Positions 1-8,430 of a stretch of DNA of 64,000 bases are shown here, piece by piece. Source of the DNA: Phaeobacter gallaeciensis (GTDB taxonomy: Bacteria; Pseudomonadota; Alphaproteobacteria; Rhodobacterales; Rhodobacteraceae); contig NZ_CP015124.1 of assembly GCF_001678945.1 (NCBI RefSeq), forward strand, positions 2,704,001 through 2,768,000, in the 5' to 3' direction. The notes beneath the pieces were generated by a model, which was not told where the DNA came from, ran no database searches, and saw only the letters and a list, made by a program, of their open reading frames with translations. The translations under genes were made by a program, and so were the position numbers. Every line of letters starts with the position of its first letter. Within the stretch, counting starts at the first letter, position 1.

Positions 1-821
1 TAGACGTATTTGTGGATCAGATCGACCATCTCGTCCTGATCTGCAGTGCCATCGATCATGGCTGCGGCATAATCATCGACCCCGCGCGAGAAGCCCTGAA
101 GGAAGCTTTCGGTCAGTCCGCGTTCCTTGGCCGCGTTATTGGCCGAGGTGAAGACAGTGGTCACCTGGTAGTCGGGAATGTAGTCCGACACGTTGCCCAC
201 CATGTGCCAGGCACCGGCGGCCGCCAGCGGTTTGGCGATATGGGGCACGATGGACCAGCCATCGACCTGGCCCGATTTCATCGCGCCGATAATCGCGCCG
301 ACCTTTTGCAGCGGCGTAAAGCTGAGGTTGATGCCTTCGGCAGCGGCCATTTTGGCGCCCATGTAGTGGAAGGACGAGCCGGCCTGTGTGACGGCGTATT
401 TCTTGCCGTCCAGGTCCTTCAGCGTCTTGATACCGGCCTGATAAGAGGCATCCGAGATCAGGTACTTCTGTCCGTCGATGCCGTCCTCTTCGGTCAGGGC
501 GCCGCCGATCACCTTGATCGCGCCCTTGTCCGCGAGGCTGATCAGCCCGCCGGAAATGGCGGTTACGGCATAATCCACATCGCCCGATGCGATGGCCACG
601 GCCATCGGCTGCGCGGCCTGGAAGAACTCCAGTTCCACATCCAGCCCGGCATCCGCGAAATAGCCGCGCTCCTGCGCGATAAAGCTGGCAGAATGCGAGG
701 TGAAGCGCAGCGCGCCCACCTTGATTTTCTTGTTCTGGGCCAGCGCAGGGGCGGCAAGCCCCGTCGCGGCCACGGTTCCGCCCATCAGGGCCAATGCCTT
801 ACGTCGATTGAGTTTCATCAT
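1..821 (-). CDS. ABC transporter substrate-binding protein (NMT1/SsuA-like), 3' end missing
   Basis: Reading leftwards from an ATG-ATG pair at 821/818 behind a GGGAGG ribosome site, the frame stays open to the window edge, giving about 273 residues. The N-terminus has a twin arginine followed by a hydrophobic stretch ending in APALAQ, so it is exported to the periplasm, possibly by Tat. The mature part has the type-2 periplasmic-binding pattern of the nitrate/sulfonate/taurine and thiamine-precursor group (KVGALRFTSHSA near the start, FFQAAQPMAVAIASGDVDYA, GAIIGAMKSGQVDGW). It would capture a small organic ligand for an importer whose other genes lie outside the window. It follows the GntR gene by 25 bp, so the two are probably co-transcribed. 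The ligand is unknown. Confidence 0.85.
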   Translation of the reverse strand, partial: MMKLNRRKALALMGGTVAATGLAAPALAQNKKIKVGALRFTSHSASFIAQERGYFADAGLDVELEFFQAAQPMAVAIASGDVDYAVTAISGGLISLADKGAIKVIGGALTEEDGIDGQKYLISDASYQAGIKTLKDLDGKKYAVTQAGSSFHYMGAKMAAAEGINLSFTPLQKVGAIIGAMKSGQVDGWSIVPHIAKPLAAAGAWHMVGNVSDYIPDYQVTTVFTSANNAAKERGLTESFLQGFSRGVDDYAAAMIDGTADQDEMVDLIHKYV

Positions 822-846
822 GATCTTCCTCCCTTATAGATCAGTG

Positions 847-1530
847 TTACGCCTTCAGATCTGCTCCGATCTCTTCCTTCAGCAGGGCCAAAGCCGTGGT
901 TTCGTCTCTGTCCAGAACCGCATCAAGCAGCGCTTTTTGCCGGGCCTTGCGAGCGGCCCAGTTCAGCTTGCCTTCGCGCAGCAGCGCCAGCCTAAAGCGG
1001 CGGCTCTGGTCGAAGAACTTGCGCTGCAAATCGATCAGGCGCGGGCTGTCGCAGGCCGCGATCAATGCCGTGGCAAAGGCGCGGCAGGCATCATCCCATT
1101 CCAGCGCCGTCAGATCGTCCGGGGTCGTGGCTACGGCGGCCTCGGCCTTTTGCAGGGCGTGATGGGCGGCAACGACCTGCCCCTCCCAGGCGACATCTCC
1201 CAATGCGATCGCGCGCGACAGGGCGATGCTTTCAATTTCCTGCCGGACAAGTTGAATGTCGCGCAGGTCGTCCTCGGTCGCCGAGGTGACGCGAAACCCG
1301 CGCTGCGCGGCGCCTTCGACCAGACCTTCAGAGGACAGGATGCGCAGGGTTTCCCGCATGGAATGGTTGGAGCCACCGTAGCGGCTGCGCAGCTCATTCA
1401 GCTTCAGCTTCTGATCCGGCAGCAGGGTGCCGAACGCGATGTCCTTCCGTAGCGAGGACGCCAGCAGTTCGACGATGGTGCTGTCTTCATTTTTCTTGCC
1501 AGAGAAGATCATTTCATTCCATATACGCAA
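847..1530 (-). CDS. GntR/FadR-family transcriptional regulator
   Basis: A 227-residue protein with an N-terminal winged helix-turn-helix (residues about 17-80; the MRETLRILSSEGLVEG recognition region is typical of GntR) and a helical C-terminal FCD-type ligand domain (about 95-220). An internal ATG at 1512 could be the true start, giving 221 residues. It lies upstream of the substrate-binding protein on the same strand and is divergent from the shikimate dehydrogenase-like gene. It probably senses a metabolite of the pathway these genes serve and controls the shared upstream region (1531-1596). The effector is unknown. Confidence 0.88.
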   Translation of the reverse strand: MRIWNEMIFSGKKNEDSTIVELLASSLRKDIAFGTLLPDQKLKLNELRSRYGGSNHSMRETLRILSSEGLVEGAAQRGFRVTSATEDDLRDIQLVRQEIESIALSRAIALGDVAWEGQVVAAHHALQKAEAAVATTPDDLTALEWDDACRAFATALIAACDSPRLIDLQRKFFDQSRRFRLALLREGKLNWAARKARQKALLDAVLDRDETTALALLKEEIGADLKA

Positions 1531-1596
1531 AAATGTTGGATATTTTTAAAAGTGCCTCACATTACTGTCAACCTTCAACTTTCGGAGCGCCGCATT

Positions 1597-2382
1597 ATGG
1601 ACATCTCAGGGACGACCAAGCTGCTGCCGATTATCGGTGCCCCCGTCGCGGGGGTGGTGTCGCCGCCGGGTATGAACGACTGGTTTCGCACCCGCGGTAT
1701 CGACTGCCGAATGCTGCCCCTGGACGTTCCGGCCCCTGTGCTGACCGAGTTCTGGACGCTGCTGCGCGCCTCCGAGACGTTTCTGGGCTGCTCGATCACC
1801 TATCCGCACAAACAGGCGGCCTTTCAGGAAGCGGACCGGGTGACGGACCGGGCCGGGCGCATCAGGGCCGTGAATACCCTGCGCCGTGAGGGCGATGTGC
1901 TTGTTGGCGACATGACGGATGGGCTGGCCCTTATGGAGGCGCTGCGCGTTTCTGGGGTGCCGGTTGCTGGTCGGTCGGCGCATATCATGGGGGCAGGCGG
2001 CGGTGCCGGTCGGGCCATTGCCGATGCGCTGTGCGAAACGGGCGTTAGCGACGTTGTTCTCAGCGACACGGATGAGAGGCGGCTGGCGGAAACGGCAGCC
2101 ATCCTGCGCGCGCATTGGCCCAAGGTCCGCATTTGGGAGGAAGATCGCGCCGCAGACATTCTGATTGACGCAACCCCGACCGGGAAAGACCAGACCGCTG
2201 GTCCGCTGTTCCCGGCTGAGCGGATCAGGGAGTGCATGGCCGTGTGCGATATCGCCGGGCTACAGGGCGAAAGCAAATTCCTGCGACTGGCCGCTGAGCT
2301 GGGCAAGCAGATCGTGGACGCCGCAGCCTTGGGGCGGGGGCAAATTTCTGTTCAGACGTCTTTTGTTTTCAAGGATGCCTGA
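1597..2382 (+). CDS. Shikimate/quinate dehydrogenase-like oxidoreductase
   Basis: A 261-residue member of the AroE family. The substrate-binding half contains CSITYPHK (probable catalytic Lys72), an AVNTL block (Asn93) and GDMTDG (Asp108); the nucleotide-binding half has the glycine-rich turn GAGGGAGRA near residue 130. The start at 1597 is preceded by GGAGCG; a longer reading from 1552 lacks a good ribosome site. It would reversibly reduce a dehydroshikimate-like ketone with NAD(P)H. A place beside a regulator and a transporter, rather than with aromatic biosynthesis genes, suggests a catabolic paralogue (AroE-like/YdiB-like) rather than the biosynthetic aroE. The exact substrate is uncertain. 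Confidence 0.82.
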   Translation: MDISGTTKLLPIIGAPVAGVVSPPGMNDWFRTRGIDCRMLPLDVPAPVLTEFWTLLRASETFLGCSITYPHKQAAFQEADRVTDRAGRIRAVNTLRREGDVLVGDMTDGLALMEALRVSGVPVAGRSAHIMGAGGGAGRAIADALCETGVSDVVLSDTDERRLAETAAILRAHWPKVRIWEEDRAADILIDATPTGKDQTAGPLFPAERIRECMAVCDIAGLQGESKFLRLAAELGKQIVDAAALGRGQISVQTSFVFKDA

Positions 2383-2430
2383 GCCGACGCCGCCCTTCTC
2401 CCGTATTTTGATCTAGGTCGACACGGAAGA

Positions 2431-3057
2431 CTAGCTGATCGTCTTGTCTGCCTTGAGCGAGGCCGCGGCGACCAGGCGGGCGTTTTCAAGGTCGTTACCT
2501 TCGGCGCGGGCCACGGCTTCGCTGTGCGGGAGACCGTGGTGGAGCCATCTATCGATCAGACGTTGGCGCAAAGTGGAAAGGTCGACGTTCAGAGAAATCG
2601 AGAAGTCCCAGAAGCGGCGCAGCTCCCGCCATCCGGGGGCATCAAACAGCAGGTAATTGCCCTCGACGATGACGGTGTCGCATGTCTCGGGAAGTAGGCC
2701 CGCGCCAGCAATTGCGATGTCCCGGTCCCGATCGAAAACCGGGAAGATCACCGACGGTGCATCGGGCAGGGCGCCGATAAGGCGCAGCAATCCTTCCACG
2801 TCGAAGGTCTCCGGCGCGCCCTTTCTGTCCAGAAGACCGCGCTGGGTTAGAATGGCATTGTCGAGATGGAAGCCATCCATTGGCACGACCTGGGTCTGGC
2901 ACCCGGCGTCGTTCAGCTTGTTCGCAAGGACTGCCGCCAGCGTGGATTTGCCAGAGGCTGGCGGTCCGGCCAGAGCGACAAGTTTGCGTTGTCTGGACCG
3001 CGGCGCTGTCAGAATGGGATCCAGCAGCCTTTCGGCTATGGCTTCTGGCTCGTTCAT
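2431..3057 (-). CDS. frcK: FrcK-like nucleoside/sugar kinase of the fructose ABC operon
   Basis: A 208-residue P-loop kinase with Walker A GPPASGKS (residues 31-38), a VVPMDGFHLDN block and a VIVEGNYLL strand, as in the uridine kinase/pantothenate kinase-like fold. It is the last gene of a four-gene minus-strand operon and its ATG overlaps the frcA stop by 4 bp. In Sinorhizobium meliloti the same order, frcBCAK, encodes high-affinity fructose uptake with FrcK as the associated kinase. The name here rests on that synteny plus the fold. Which substrate it phosphorylates in this organism is unproven, since a separate PfkB fructokinase lies at 7488-8414. Confidence 0.85.
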   Translation of the reverse strand: MNEPEAIAERLLDPILTAPRSRQRKLVALAGPPASGKSTLAAVLANKLNDAGCQTQVVPMDGFHLDNAILTQRGLLDRKGAPETFDVEGLLRLIGALPDAPSVIFPVFDRDRDIAIAGAGLLPETCDTVIVEGNYLLFDAPGWRELRRFWDFSISLNVDLSTLRQRLIDRWLHHGLPHSEAVARAEGNDLENARLVAAASLKADKTIS

Positions 3058-3827
3058 GCCGCGTCCTGGGCGGGTGGCTCCTTGGCGCCGGTCATGAAGG
3101 CCACGGCATCGGACATGGTATAGTCCTTTGGATCGATGGTGCAGAGCCGTTTGCCCAGCCGGTGGATATGGATCCGGTCGGCGACTTCGAACACATGCGG
3201 CATGTTGTGGCTGATCAGGATGATCGGGATGCCGCGCGCCTTCACGTCCTGAATGAGTTCCAGCACCTTGCGGCTTTCCTTGACCCCCAAGGCCGCCGTC
3301 GGCTCATCCATGATGATGAACTTGGTGGCAAAGGCGGCCGCTCGGGCGACGGCGACACCCTGCCTCTGACCGCCTGACAGCGTTTCGACCGGCTGCTTGA
3401 TCGACTGCACGGTCATCAGGCCAAGTTCGGTCAGTTTTTCCCGCGCGAATTTCTCCATCGCCGGTTTGTCCAGCATCCGTAGGTATTTGCCCAGAAATCC
3501 GGGTTTGCGGATTTCGCGTCCGGTGAACATGTTGTCGGCAATCGACAGGGCGGGGGACAGGGCGAGGGTTTGATAGACGATCTCGATGCCCATGTCGCGG
3601 GCCTCGATGGGGGAAGAGAAACTGACCGGTTTGCCTTCGATCAGGATTTCCCCCTCATCCGGGATGGTGGCGCCGCAGATCGCCTTGACGATCGAGGATT
3701 TGCCCGCACCGTTGTCGCCGATCACGGCCAGGATTTCCCCGGGGCGCAGTTCGAAATCCGAATGGTTGATGGCGGTGACGTGCCCGTAGCGTTTCACGAT
3801 ACCTTTGGCCTGAACGACTGGTGTCAT
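3054..3827 (-). CDS. frcA: Fructose ABC transporter ATP-binding protein FrcA
   Basis: A 257-residue single-domain ATPase with Walker A GDNGAGKSS, signature LSGGQRQGV, Walker B IIMDEPTAALGV and a downstream switch histidine (ILISHNM). It powers the membrane permease FrcC. The start at 3827 is chosen because GGAGGG sits 7 bp upstream and because its ATG then overlaps the frcC stop as ATGA; a longer reading from 3848 would overlap frcC by 25 bp. Unlike RbsA or XylG it is a single ABC domain, as in S. meliloti FrcA, so it should act as a dimer. It is translationally coupled on both sides. Confidence 0.93.
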   Translation of the reverse strand: MTPVVQAKGIVKRYGHVTAINHSDFELRPGEILAVIGDNGAGKSSIVKAICGATIPDEGEILIEGKPVSFSSPIEARDMGIEIVYQTLALSPALSIADNMFTGREIRKPGFLGKYLRMLDKPAMEKFAREKLTELGLMTVQSIKQPVETLSGGQRQGVAVARAAAFATKFIIMDEPTAALGVKESRKVLELIQDVKARGIPIILISHNMPHVFEVADRIHIHRLGKRLCTIDPKDYTMSDAVAFMTGAKEPPAQDAA

Positions 3828-4906
3828 GCCGAAACCCTCCTGATCCATTGGTCGATGGCGACCGCGATGATGATAAGCCAGCCGATGGCGAAGACCTGCC
3901 AGAGCACATCGACCCCGGCCATGCGCAGCCCCGACTGGAAAACGCCGACGATCAGCGCCCCGAAGAGCGCCCCAAGGATCGATCCGCGCCCGCCAAACAG
4001 CGAGATGCCACCGATTACCACGGCGGTGATGGACTGCAGGTTGCCTTCGTAAAAGGATTGCGGCGAGATCGAGCCGACCCGTCCGATCGAAGCCCAGCCC
4101 GCAATGGCGCAGACCAGACCGGCGAGCATGTAGACCGAGACCAGCGTGCGCTCGGTGCGGATGCCGGACAGTTCCGCCGCCTCCATATCGTCGCCTATGG
4201 CGTAGACGTGGCGCCCCCAGGCGGTCTTGTTCAGCATGTACCAGAGCGCAACAAAGATCACGACCATCAGGATCACGCCAAAGGTGATGCGGGCGCCGCC
4301 AATATTGAAGGCATTGCCGAAGAACTTCAGGAAAGGCGCTTGATCGTCGATGTCCTGGCTGCGGATCGACTGAGCTCCGGAGAGCCAGAGATTGAGCGCA
4401 AAGAAGATCGACCAGGTGCCGAGCGTGGTGATGAAGGGGGGCAGTTTGACCTTGGTGATCAGCAGCCCGTTCATGGCTCCCGCCGCCATACCCCCAGCGA
4501 ACCCCAGCAGGATCGCAAAGGGGCTGGGCACGCCCAAGTTGACCGCTAGATTGCCCATGATGACCGACATCAGCACCATGATCGCCGCGACCGACAGATC
4601 GATGCCTGCGGTCAGGATGATCAGTGACTGCGCTGCTGCGAGCATGCCGATGATCGACACCTGCTGCAGGATCAGGCTGAGGTTGAAGGCGGAAAAGAAC
4701 CGCCCTCCGGCGATCAGCCCGAAGGCCAGCAGGCTGATGACCAGCACGATGACCGGCACGAAAGTTGGGTTGTTGTGCAGGATATGCTGCACCCGGCTCA
4801 GCAGCGTTGTGTTGCGAACTTCGAACTGGGCGACGCGTGTATCACTTCCCTCCAGAACCTGTTCGTAGTGTTGGCCTTTTGAGCCCATTCCGGATGTCTC
4901 TGACAT
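3824..4906 (-). CDS. frcC: Fructose ABC transporter permease FrcC
   Basis: A 360-residue polytopic inner-membrane protein of the ribose/xylose permease family (BPD_transp_2 type). After a soluble N-terminal stretch of about 45 residues come roughly ten hydrophobic segments, with the family blocks LTAGIDLSVAA, AGAMNGLLI, ITTLGTWSIFF and the loop AVVIGGISLFGGRGSILGA, which contacts the ATPase. It forms the channel that passes the sugar delivered by FrcB. The gene starts 110 bp after frcB and that gap carries a strong hairpin (4979-4999), so permease expression is probably lower than that of the binding protein. Confidence 0.93.
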   Translation of the reverse strand: MSETSGMGSKGQHYEQVLEGSDTRVAQFEVRNTTLLSRVQHILHNNPTFVPVIVLVISLLAFGLIAGGRFFSAFNLSLILQQVSIIGMLAAAQSLIILTAGIDLSVAAIMVLMSVIMGNLAVNLGVPSPFAILLGFAGGMAAGAMNGLLITKVKLPPFITTLGTWSIFFALNLWLSGAQSIRSQDIDDQAPFLKFFGNAFNIGGARITFGVILMVVIFVALWYMLNKTAWGRHVYAIGDDMEAAELSGIRTERTLVSVYMLAGLVCAIAGWASIGRVGSISPQSFYEGNLQSITAVVIGGISLFGGRGSILGALFGALIVGVFQSGLRMAGVDVLWQVFAIGWLIIIAVAIDQWIRRVSA

Positions 4907-4978
4907 GACGACCTCCCCGGCCTGAAGCCTATGCTACGGCCTCTGATACGGTCAAAGGTTTCGTTTGATGGCATTTGG

Positions 4979-4999
4979 CCGGGGCATTTTCTGCCCCGG
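4979..4999. other. Intergenic hairpin between frcB and frcC
   Basis: A perfect 8-bp stem (CCGGGGCA / TGCCCCGG) around a 5-base loop lies just after the frcB stop. There is no T-tract in the direction of transcription. It therefore looks like an mRNA-stabilising or attenuating stem that lets the binding protein be made in excess over FrcC-FrcA-FrcK, not a full terminator. Confidence 0.6.
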
Positions 5000-5016
5000 T
5001 CCTGTGTTTGCGGGAT

Positions 5017-6027
5017 TTAGCCCCAGCACTTCTTCAGGCCGTCGGCCGAGCTGAGCGAGGGGATACCGTCGACCGGCGCATCTGTGATCAGTTCAACGCC
5101 GGTGTTGAAGAAATCCAGCCCTTCGGTGTTCGCCGGTTTGGTGCCGTTCTCGGCCCAGGCCTTGATCGCGTCGATACCGAGCGAGGCCATCCGCAGCGGG
5201 AACTGCATGGAGGTTGCGCCGATCACGCCCTCGCCGACATTCTGCACGCCGGGGCAGCCGCCATCGACGGAAACGACCAGCACGTCGTCTTCACGGCCCA
5301 CCGATCTGAGCGCCTCATAGGCGCCGGCAGCGGCAGGTTCGTTGATCGTGTAGACCACGTTGATGCCCGGGTCGATCTGCAGAAGGTTCTCCATCGCCGT
5401 GCGGCCACCTTCTTCGTTGCCGTTGGTCACGTCGTGGCCAACGATACGCGGGTCATCTTCATCGCCGATATCGGTGGGGTCCTTGATGTCGATGCCAAAG
5501 CCCTGCAGGAACCCGCCGTCGCGCAGGTAGTCCACCGAGATTTCCGAGGCGTTCAGGTCCAGGAGAGCGATCTTGGCGTTTGCAGCCTCGTCACCCAGCT
5601 TTGCCGCGGCCCACTGGCCAATCAGCACCCCGGCCTTGAAGTTGTCGGTGGCAAAGGTCGCATCGGCCACATTGGCAGGTTCGAACGGCGTGTCCAGTGC
5701 GATCACCAGCGCACCAGCGTCACGGGCCTGGGTGATGACGGGCGTCAGGGCGCGGCTGTCCGTCGGGGTGATCAGGATGCCTTTGGCCCCCGATGCAATG
5801 CAGGTCTCAACCGCTGCGACCTGGCTTTCCACGTCGCCGTCAATCTTGCCCGCATAGGTGGACAGATTGATGCCGTTTGCTTCGGCTGCGGCGGTCGCGC
5901 CTTCCTTCATCTTCACGAAGAAGGGGTTGGTGTCGGTCTTGGTGATCAGACAGGCGTTGATCTCTGCATGCGCCGCGCCAGCCACCGAGGCCAGGGCGAG
6001 CGCGGAAATGGTCATGAGTTTTTTCAC
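5017..6027 (-). CDS. frcB: Fructose ABC transporter substrate-binding protein FrcB
   Basis: A 336-residue periplasmic sugar-binding protein (ribose-binding, PBP1 fold) with a Sec signal peptide ending at AHA (residues 1-21). Diagnostic blocks are [53 protein letters not shown] and [11 protein letters not shown]; the last carries a cysteine of the binding cleft region. The start codon is GTG, preceded by GGGAGGACC. It heads the frcBCAK operon and is divergent from the ROK regulator. By analogy with S. meliloti FrcB it would bind fructose, perhaps also ribose and mannose. Confidence 0.93.
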   Translation of the reverse strand: MKKLMTISALALASVAGAAHAEINACLITKTDTNPFFVKMKEGATAAAEANGINLSTYAGKIDGDVESQVAAVETCIASGAKGILITPTDSRALTPVITQARDAGALVIALDTPFEPANVADATFATDNFKAGVLIGQWAAAKLGDEAANAKIALLDLNASEISVDYLRDGGFLQGFGIDIKDPTDIGDEDDPRIVGHDVTNGNEEGGRTAMENLLQIDPGINVVYTINEPAAAGAYEALRSVGREDDVLVVSVDGGCPGVQNVGEGVIGATSMQFPLRMASLGIDAIKAWAENGTKPANTEGLDFFNTGVELITDAPVDGIPSLSSADGLKKCWG

Positions 6028-6151
6028 GTGGTCCTCCCGAAATTATTGTTCTCAATCCGGCTGGCTCCTCTCCAACCGGACCCGCCTAGAGCGATCTGGG
6101 CAGGTCGTGAGCCCTAAAAAGCCTGATTCCTCATAGGGTGTCAATTTGTTT

Positions 6152-6166
6152 GTTAACTTTACTAAC
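6152..6166. promoter_or_regulatory. Candidate operator in the frcB/frcR divergent promoter
   Basis: GTTAACTTTACTAAC has outer arms GTTA and TAAC around 7 bases and sits in an AT-rich island (6141-6170), 42 bp before the regulator start. ROK repressors often use TTA-rich inverted sites of this kind. Assignment to FrcR is inferred from position only. Confidence 0.35.
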
Positions 6167-6208
6167 TAATCGCCACGGAGTATCTTTCCTGAAGAAAGGC
6201 GGCAAACT

Positions 6209-7420
6209 ATGTTCGTCCGAATGGACCATGTCAGTATCAAAGAACGAAGTGCCGGGGTGAATCAGCGGGGTGTTCGCGATCACAACGAACGCCTCATTCT
6301 TTCCATTCTGTTTCGCCACCGCGCCGTGTCCGCCGCCGAGATCGCCCGCCGGACCGGCCTGTCCCGCCCTACGGTCTCCACCATCCTGCGTAGGCTGGAG
6401 GACGACGGCTTCGTCCAGCGGGGGGAGCCGGTCAAGGGCAAGGTCGGCAAGCCTTCGATTCCCATCGAACTCGGCTCCGAAGGGGCCCTGTCCGTGGGCA
6501 TGAACCTGGGCCGCAAGAGCGCGGATCTGCTGCTGCTGGATTTTGCCGGCAACGTGCGCCAGCAGCTGCGTACGACCTATGATTATCCCATGCCGGACGC
6601 GATCTTCGAATTCCTTAAAGACGGACTTGAAACCCTACTATCCGGCCTGACCGCAAAGCAGCAGGGTCGGGTCTGCGGCATCGGTATCGGGCGGCCTTTT
6701 GAGCTGTGGAAGTGGCATGATCTGACCGGCCCCGCCGCGGAAGAATTTCAATCCTGGCAAGATGTCGATTTTGCCACCGAAGTCGCCTGTTTCAGTGATC
6801 TGCCGGTTTTTGTCGTGAACGATGCCACGGCGGCCTGTCAGGCCGAGCATATGTTCGGGCGCGGCAAGGAGTTCCGCGATTACGCCTATTTCTTCATTGG
6901 GTCTTTCATCGGCGGCGGGGTGGCGATGAATGGCACCGTTTTCGAAGGCAATCGGGGCAATGCCGGGGCGCTGGGATCGATGCGCACCACCGGCCCCCTG
7001 GGCGAAAGCCTGCAACTGATCGATACCGCGTCGCTGCACCTGCTTGAGGCGCGCCTGGTAGAGGCCGGGATCGGTCCCGGAATCCTCTGGCGCAAACCGC
7101 AGGACTGGAGCGGTCTGGAACGCTATGTGGAGGCCTGGATCGGCACAACGGCACAGGAGTTGGCAAAGGCGTCCCTGTCGATATGCTCCGTCATCGATTT
7201 TGAAGCCATCATCATCGATGGCGCCTTCCCGGTCGCTGTGCGTGAGGAACTGGTCGAGCGCGTGCGCCGCTATCTGGCCAATCAAGACAAGCGCGGTTTG
7301 ATCTCGCCGCAGATCGAGGCGGGAGTTGTTGGCGAAAACGCCCGCAGCATTGGCGCTGCCGGCGGTCCGATCTTCACGCAGTTCCTACTCGATACCAACG
7401 CCGGGCTGGCCGCGCTTTGA
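6209..7420 (+). CDS. frcR: ROK-family transcriptional regulator of the fructose operon
   Basis: A 403-residue protein with an N-terminal winged helix (about residues 28-80, RHRAVSAAEIARRTGLSRPTVSTIL) and a C-terminal ROK sugar-kinase-like domain: GIGIGRP, VFVVNDATAACQAEHMFG and a phosphate-binding glycine run FIGSFIGGGVAMNG. The usual zinc motif of ROK proteins (CxCGxxGC) is absent. The start at 6209 has AAGGCGG upstream. It is divergent from frcB and followed 67 bp later by fructokinase, so it most likely represses or activates fructose uptake in response to fructose or a phosphorylated product. Confidence 0.88.
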   Translation: MFVRMDHVSIKERSAGVNQRGVRDHNERLILSILFRHRAVSAAEIARRTGLSRPTVSTILRRLEDDGFVQRGEPVKGKVGKPSIPIELGSEGALSVGMNLGRKSADLLLLDFAGNVRQQLRTTYDYPMPDAIFEFLKDGLETLLSGLTAKQQGRVCGIGIGRPFELWKWHDLTGPAAEEFQSWQDVDFATEVACFSDLPVFVVNDATAACQAEHMFGRGKEFRDYAYFFIGSFIGGGVAMNGTVFEGNRGNAGALGSMRTTGPLGESLQLIDTASLHLLEARLVEAGIGPGILWRKPQDWSGLERYVEAWIGTTAQELAKASLSICSVIDFEAIIIDGAFPVAVREELVERVRRYLANQDKRGLISPQIEAGVVGENARSIGAAGGPIFTQFLLDTNAGLAAL

Positions 7421-7487
7421 CCCGGTTTCAACGCAAAATCCCGCGCGCAGGCGCGGCAGCGGCGCAGTACTGCGCGGAGCGAATGTC

Positions 7488-8414
7488 ATGATCCTATGCT
7501 GTGGTGAGGCCCTGATCGACATGATCCCGACCCCGACCGATGGCGGGCGCGACGGGTTTGTGCCCCATTCCGGTGGCGCCGTGTTCAACACCGCCATCGC
7601 ACTTGGGCGGCTTGGCGTGCAGACCGGTATGTTGACCGGCCTGTCCCGCGACATGTTCGGTCAGCAGCTTGTCGAGGACCTGAAGGCCAGCCAGGTGGAC
7701 ACGGCGCATGTCATCACCTCGGACCGCCCGACGACCTTGGCCTTTGTCAAACTGACGGATGGCCACGCGTCCTACAGCTTCTTCGATGAAAACTCGGCTG
7801 GCCGGATGCTGCTGCCTGCTGATATGCCGCTGCTGCCGGAGGATATCACGGCGCTCTATTTCGGCGGCATCAGCCTGGTCTGCGAACCCTGCGCCACCGC
7901 CTATGAGGATCTTCTGGCGCGCGAAGGCGCATCCCGCGCGGTGATGCTGGATCCGAACATCCGGCCGGGCTTTATCGAAGATATCAACCGTTTCCGCGCC
8001 CGCCTGGACAAGATGATGGCGCTGGCGGACATTGTGAAAGTGTCGGATGAAGACCTGAACTGGATTGTTCCAGGGCCGATGCCGCTGCCGGAAAAGGTTG
8101 CGGTCGTGCAAGCTAAGGGTCCTTCTGTGGTGGTCATGACCCAGGGCAGTAAGGGGGCGACGGGGTTTCTGGCGGGCGGAGTAGAGGTGTATTCGCCCGC
8201 ATTGCCTGTCAAAATCGTCGACACGGTCGGAGCTGGGGACACGTTCAACGCCGGCCTGCTGGCCCGGTTCAGCGAACTGGGCGTCTTACAAAAAGCGGCC
8301 CTGCGCAACTTGCCCGTAGACATGCTTGCAAATGCGCTGTCTTTCGGAGCAGGTGTCGCCGCCGTGACCGTCTCCCGCGCGGGTGCGAACCCGCCCTGGG
8401 CGCGCGAACTCTGA
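7488..8414 (+). CDS. frk: Fructokinase, PfkB/ribokinase family
   Basis: A 308-residue sugar kinase with the N-terminal GEALIDMIP motif and the C-terminal PfkB signature DTVGAGDTFNAGLL, whose aspartate is the catalytic base. SGGAVFNTAIALGRLG and MLDPNIRPG are further family blocks. It should phosphorylate incoming free fructose to fructose 6-phosphate in the cytoplasm, completing the ABC uptake system. The start at 7488 is set by GGAG at 7476-7479; a longer open frame runs back into the regulator gene and has no ribosome site. It is probably co-transcribed with frcR. Confidence 0.9.
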   Translation: MILCCGEALIDMIPTPTDGGRDGFVPHSGGAVFNTAIALGRLGVQTGMLTGLSRDMFGQQLVEDLKASQVDTAHVITSDRPTTLAFVKLTDGHASYSFFDENSAGRMLLPADMPLLPEDITALYFGGISLVCEPCATAYEDLLAREGASRAVMLDPNIRPGFIEDINRFRARLDKMMALADIVKVSDEDLNWIVPGPMPLPEKVAVVQAKGPSVVVMTQGSKGATGFLAGGVEVYSPALPVKIVDTVGAGDTFNAGLLARFSELGVLQKAALRNLPVDMLANALSFGAGVAAVTVSRAGANPPWAREL

Positions 8415-8430
8415 CAATATCGCAGCTATT

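Noticed and set aside
12-839. 275-codon open frame on the plus strand at the left edge
   Set aside because: Antisense shadow of the substrate-binding protein, whose signal peptide, fold motifs and ribosome site are on the minus strand.
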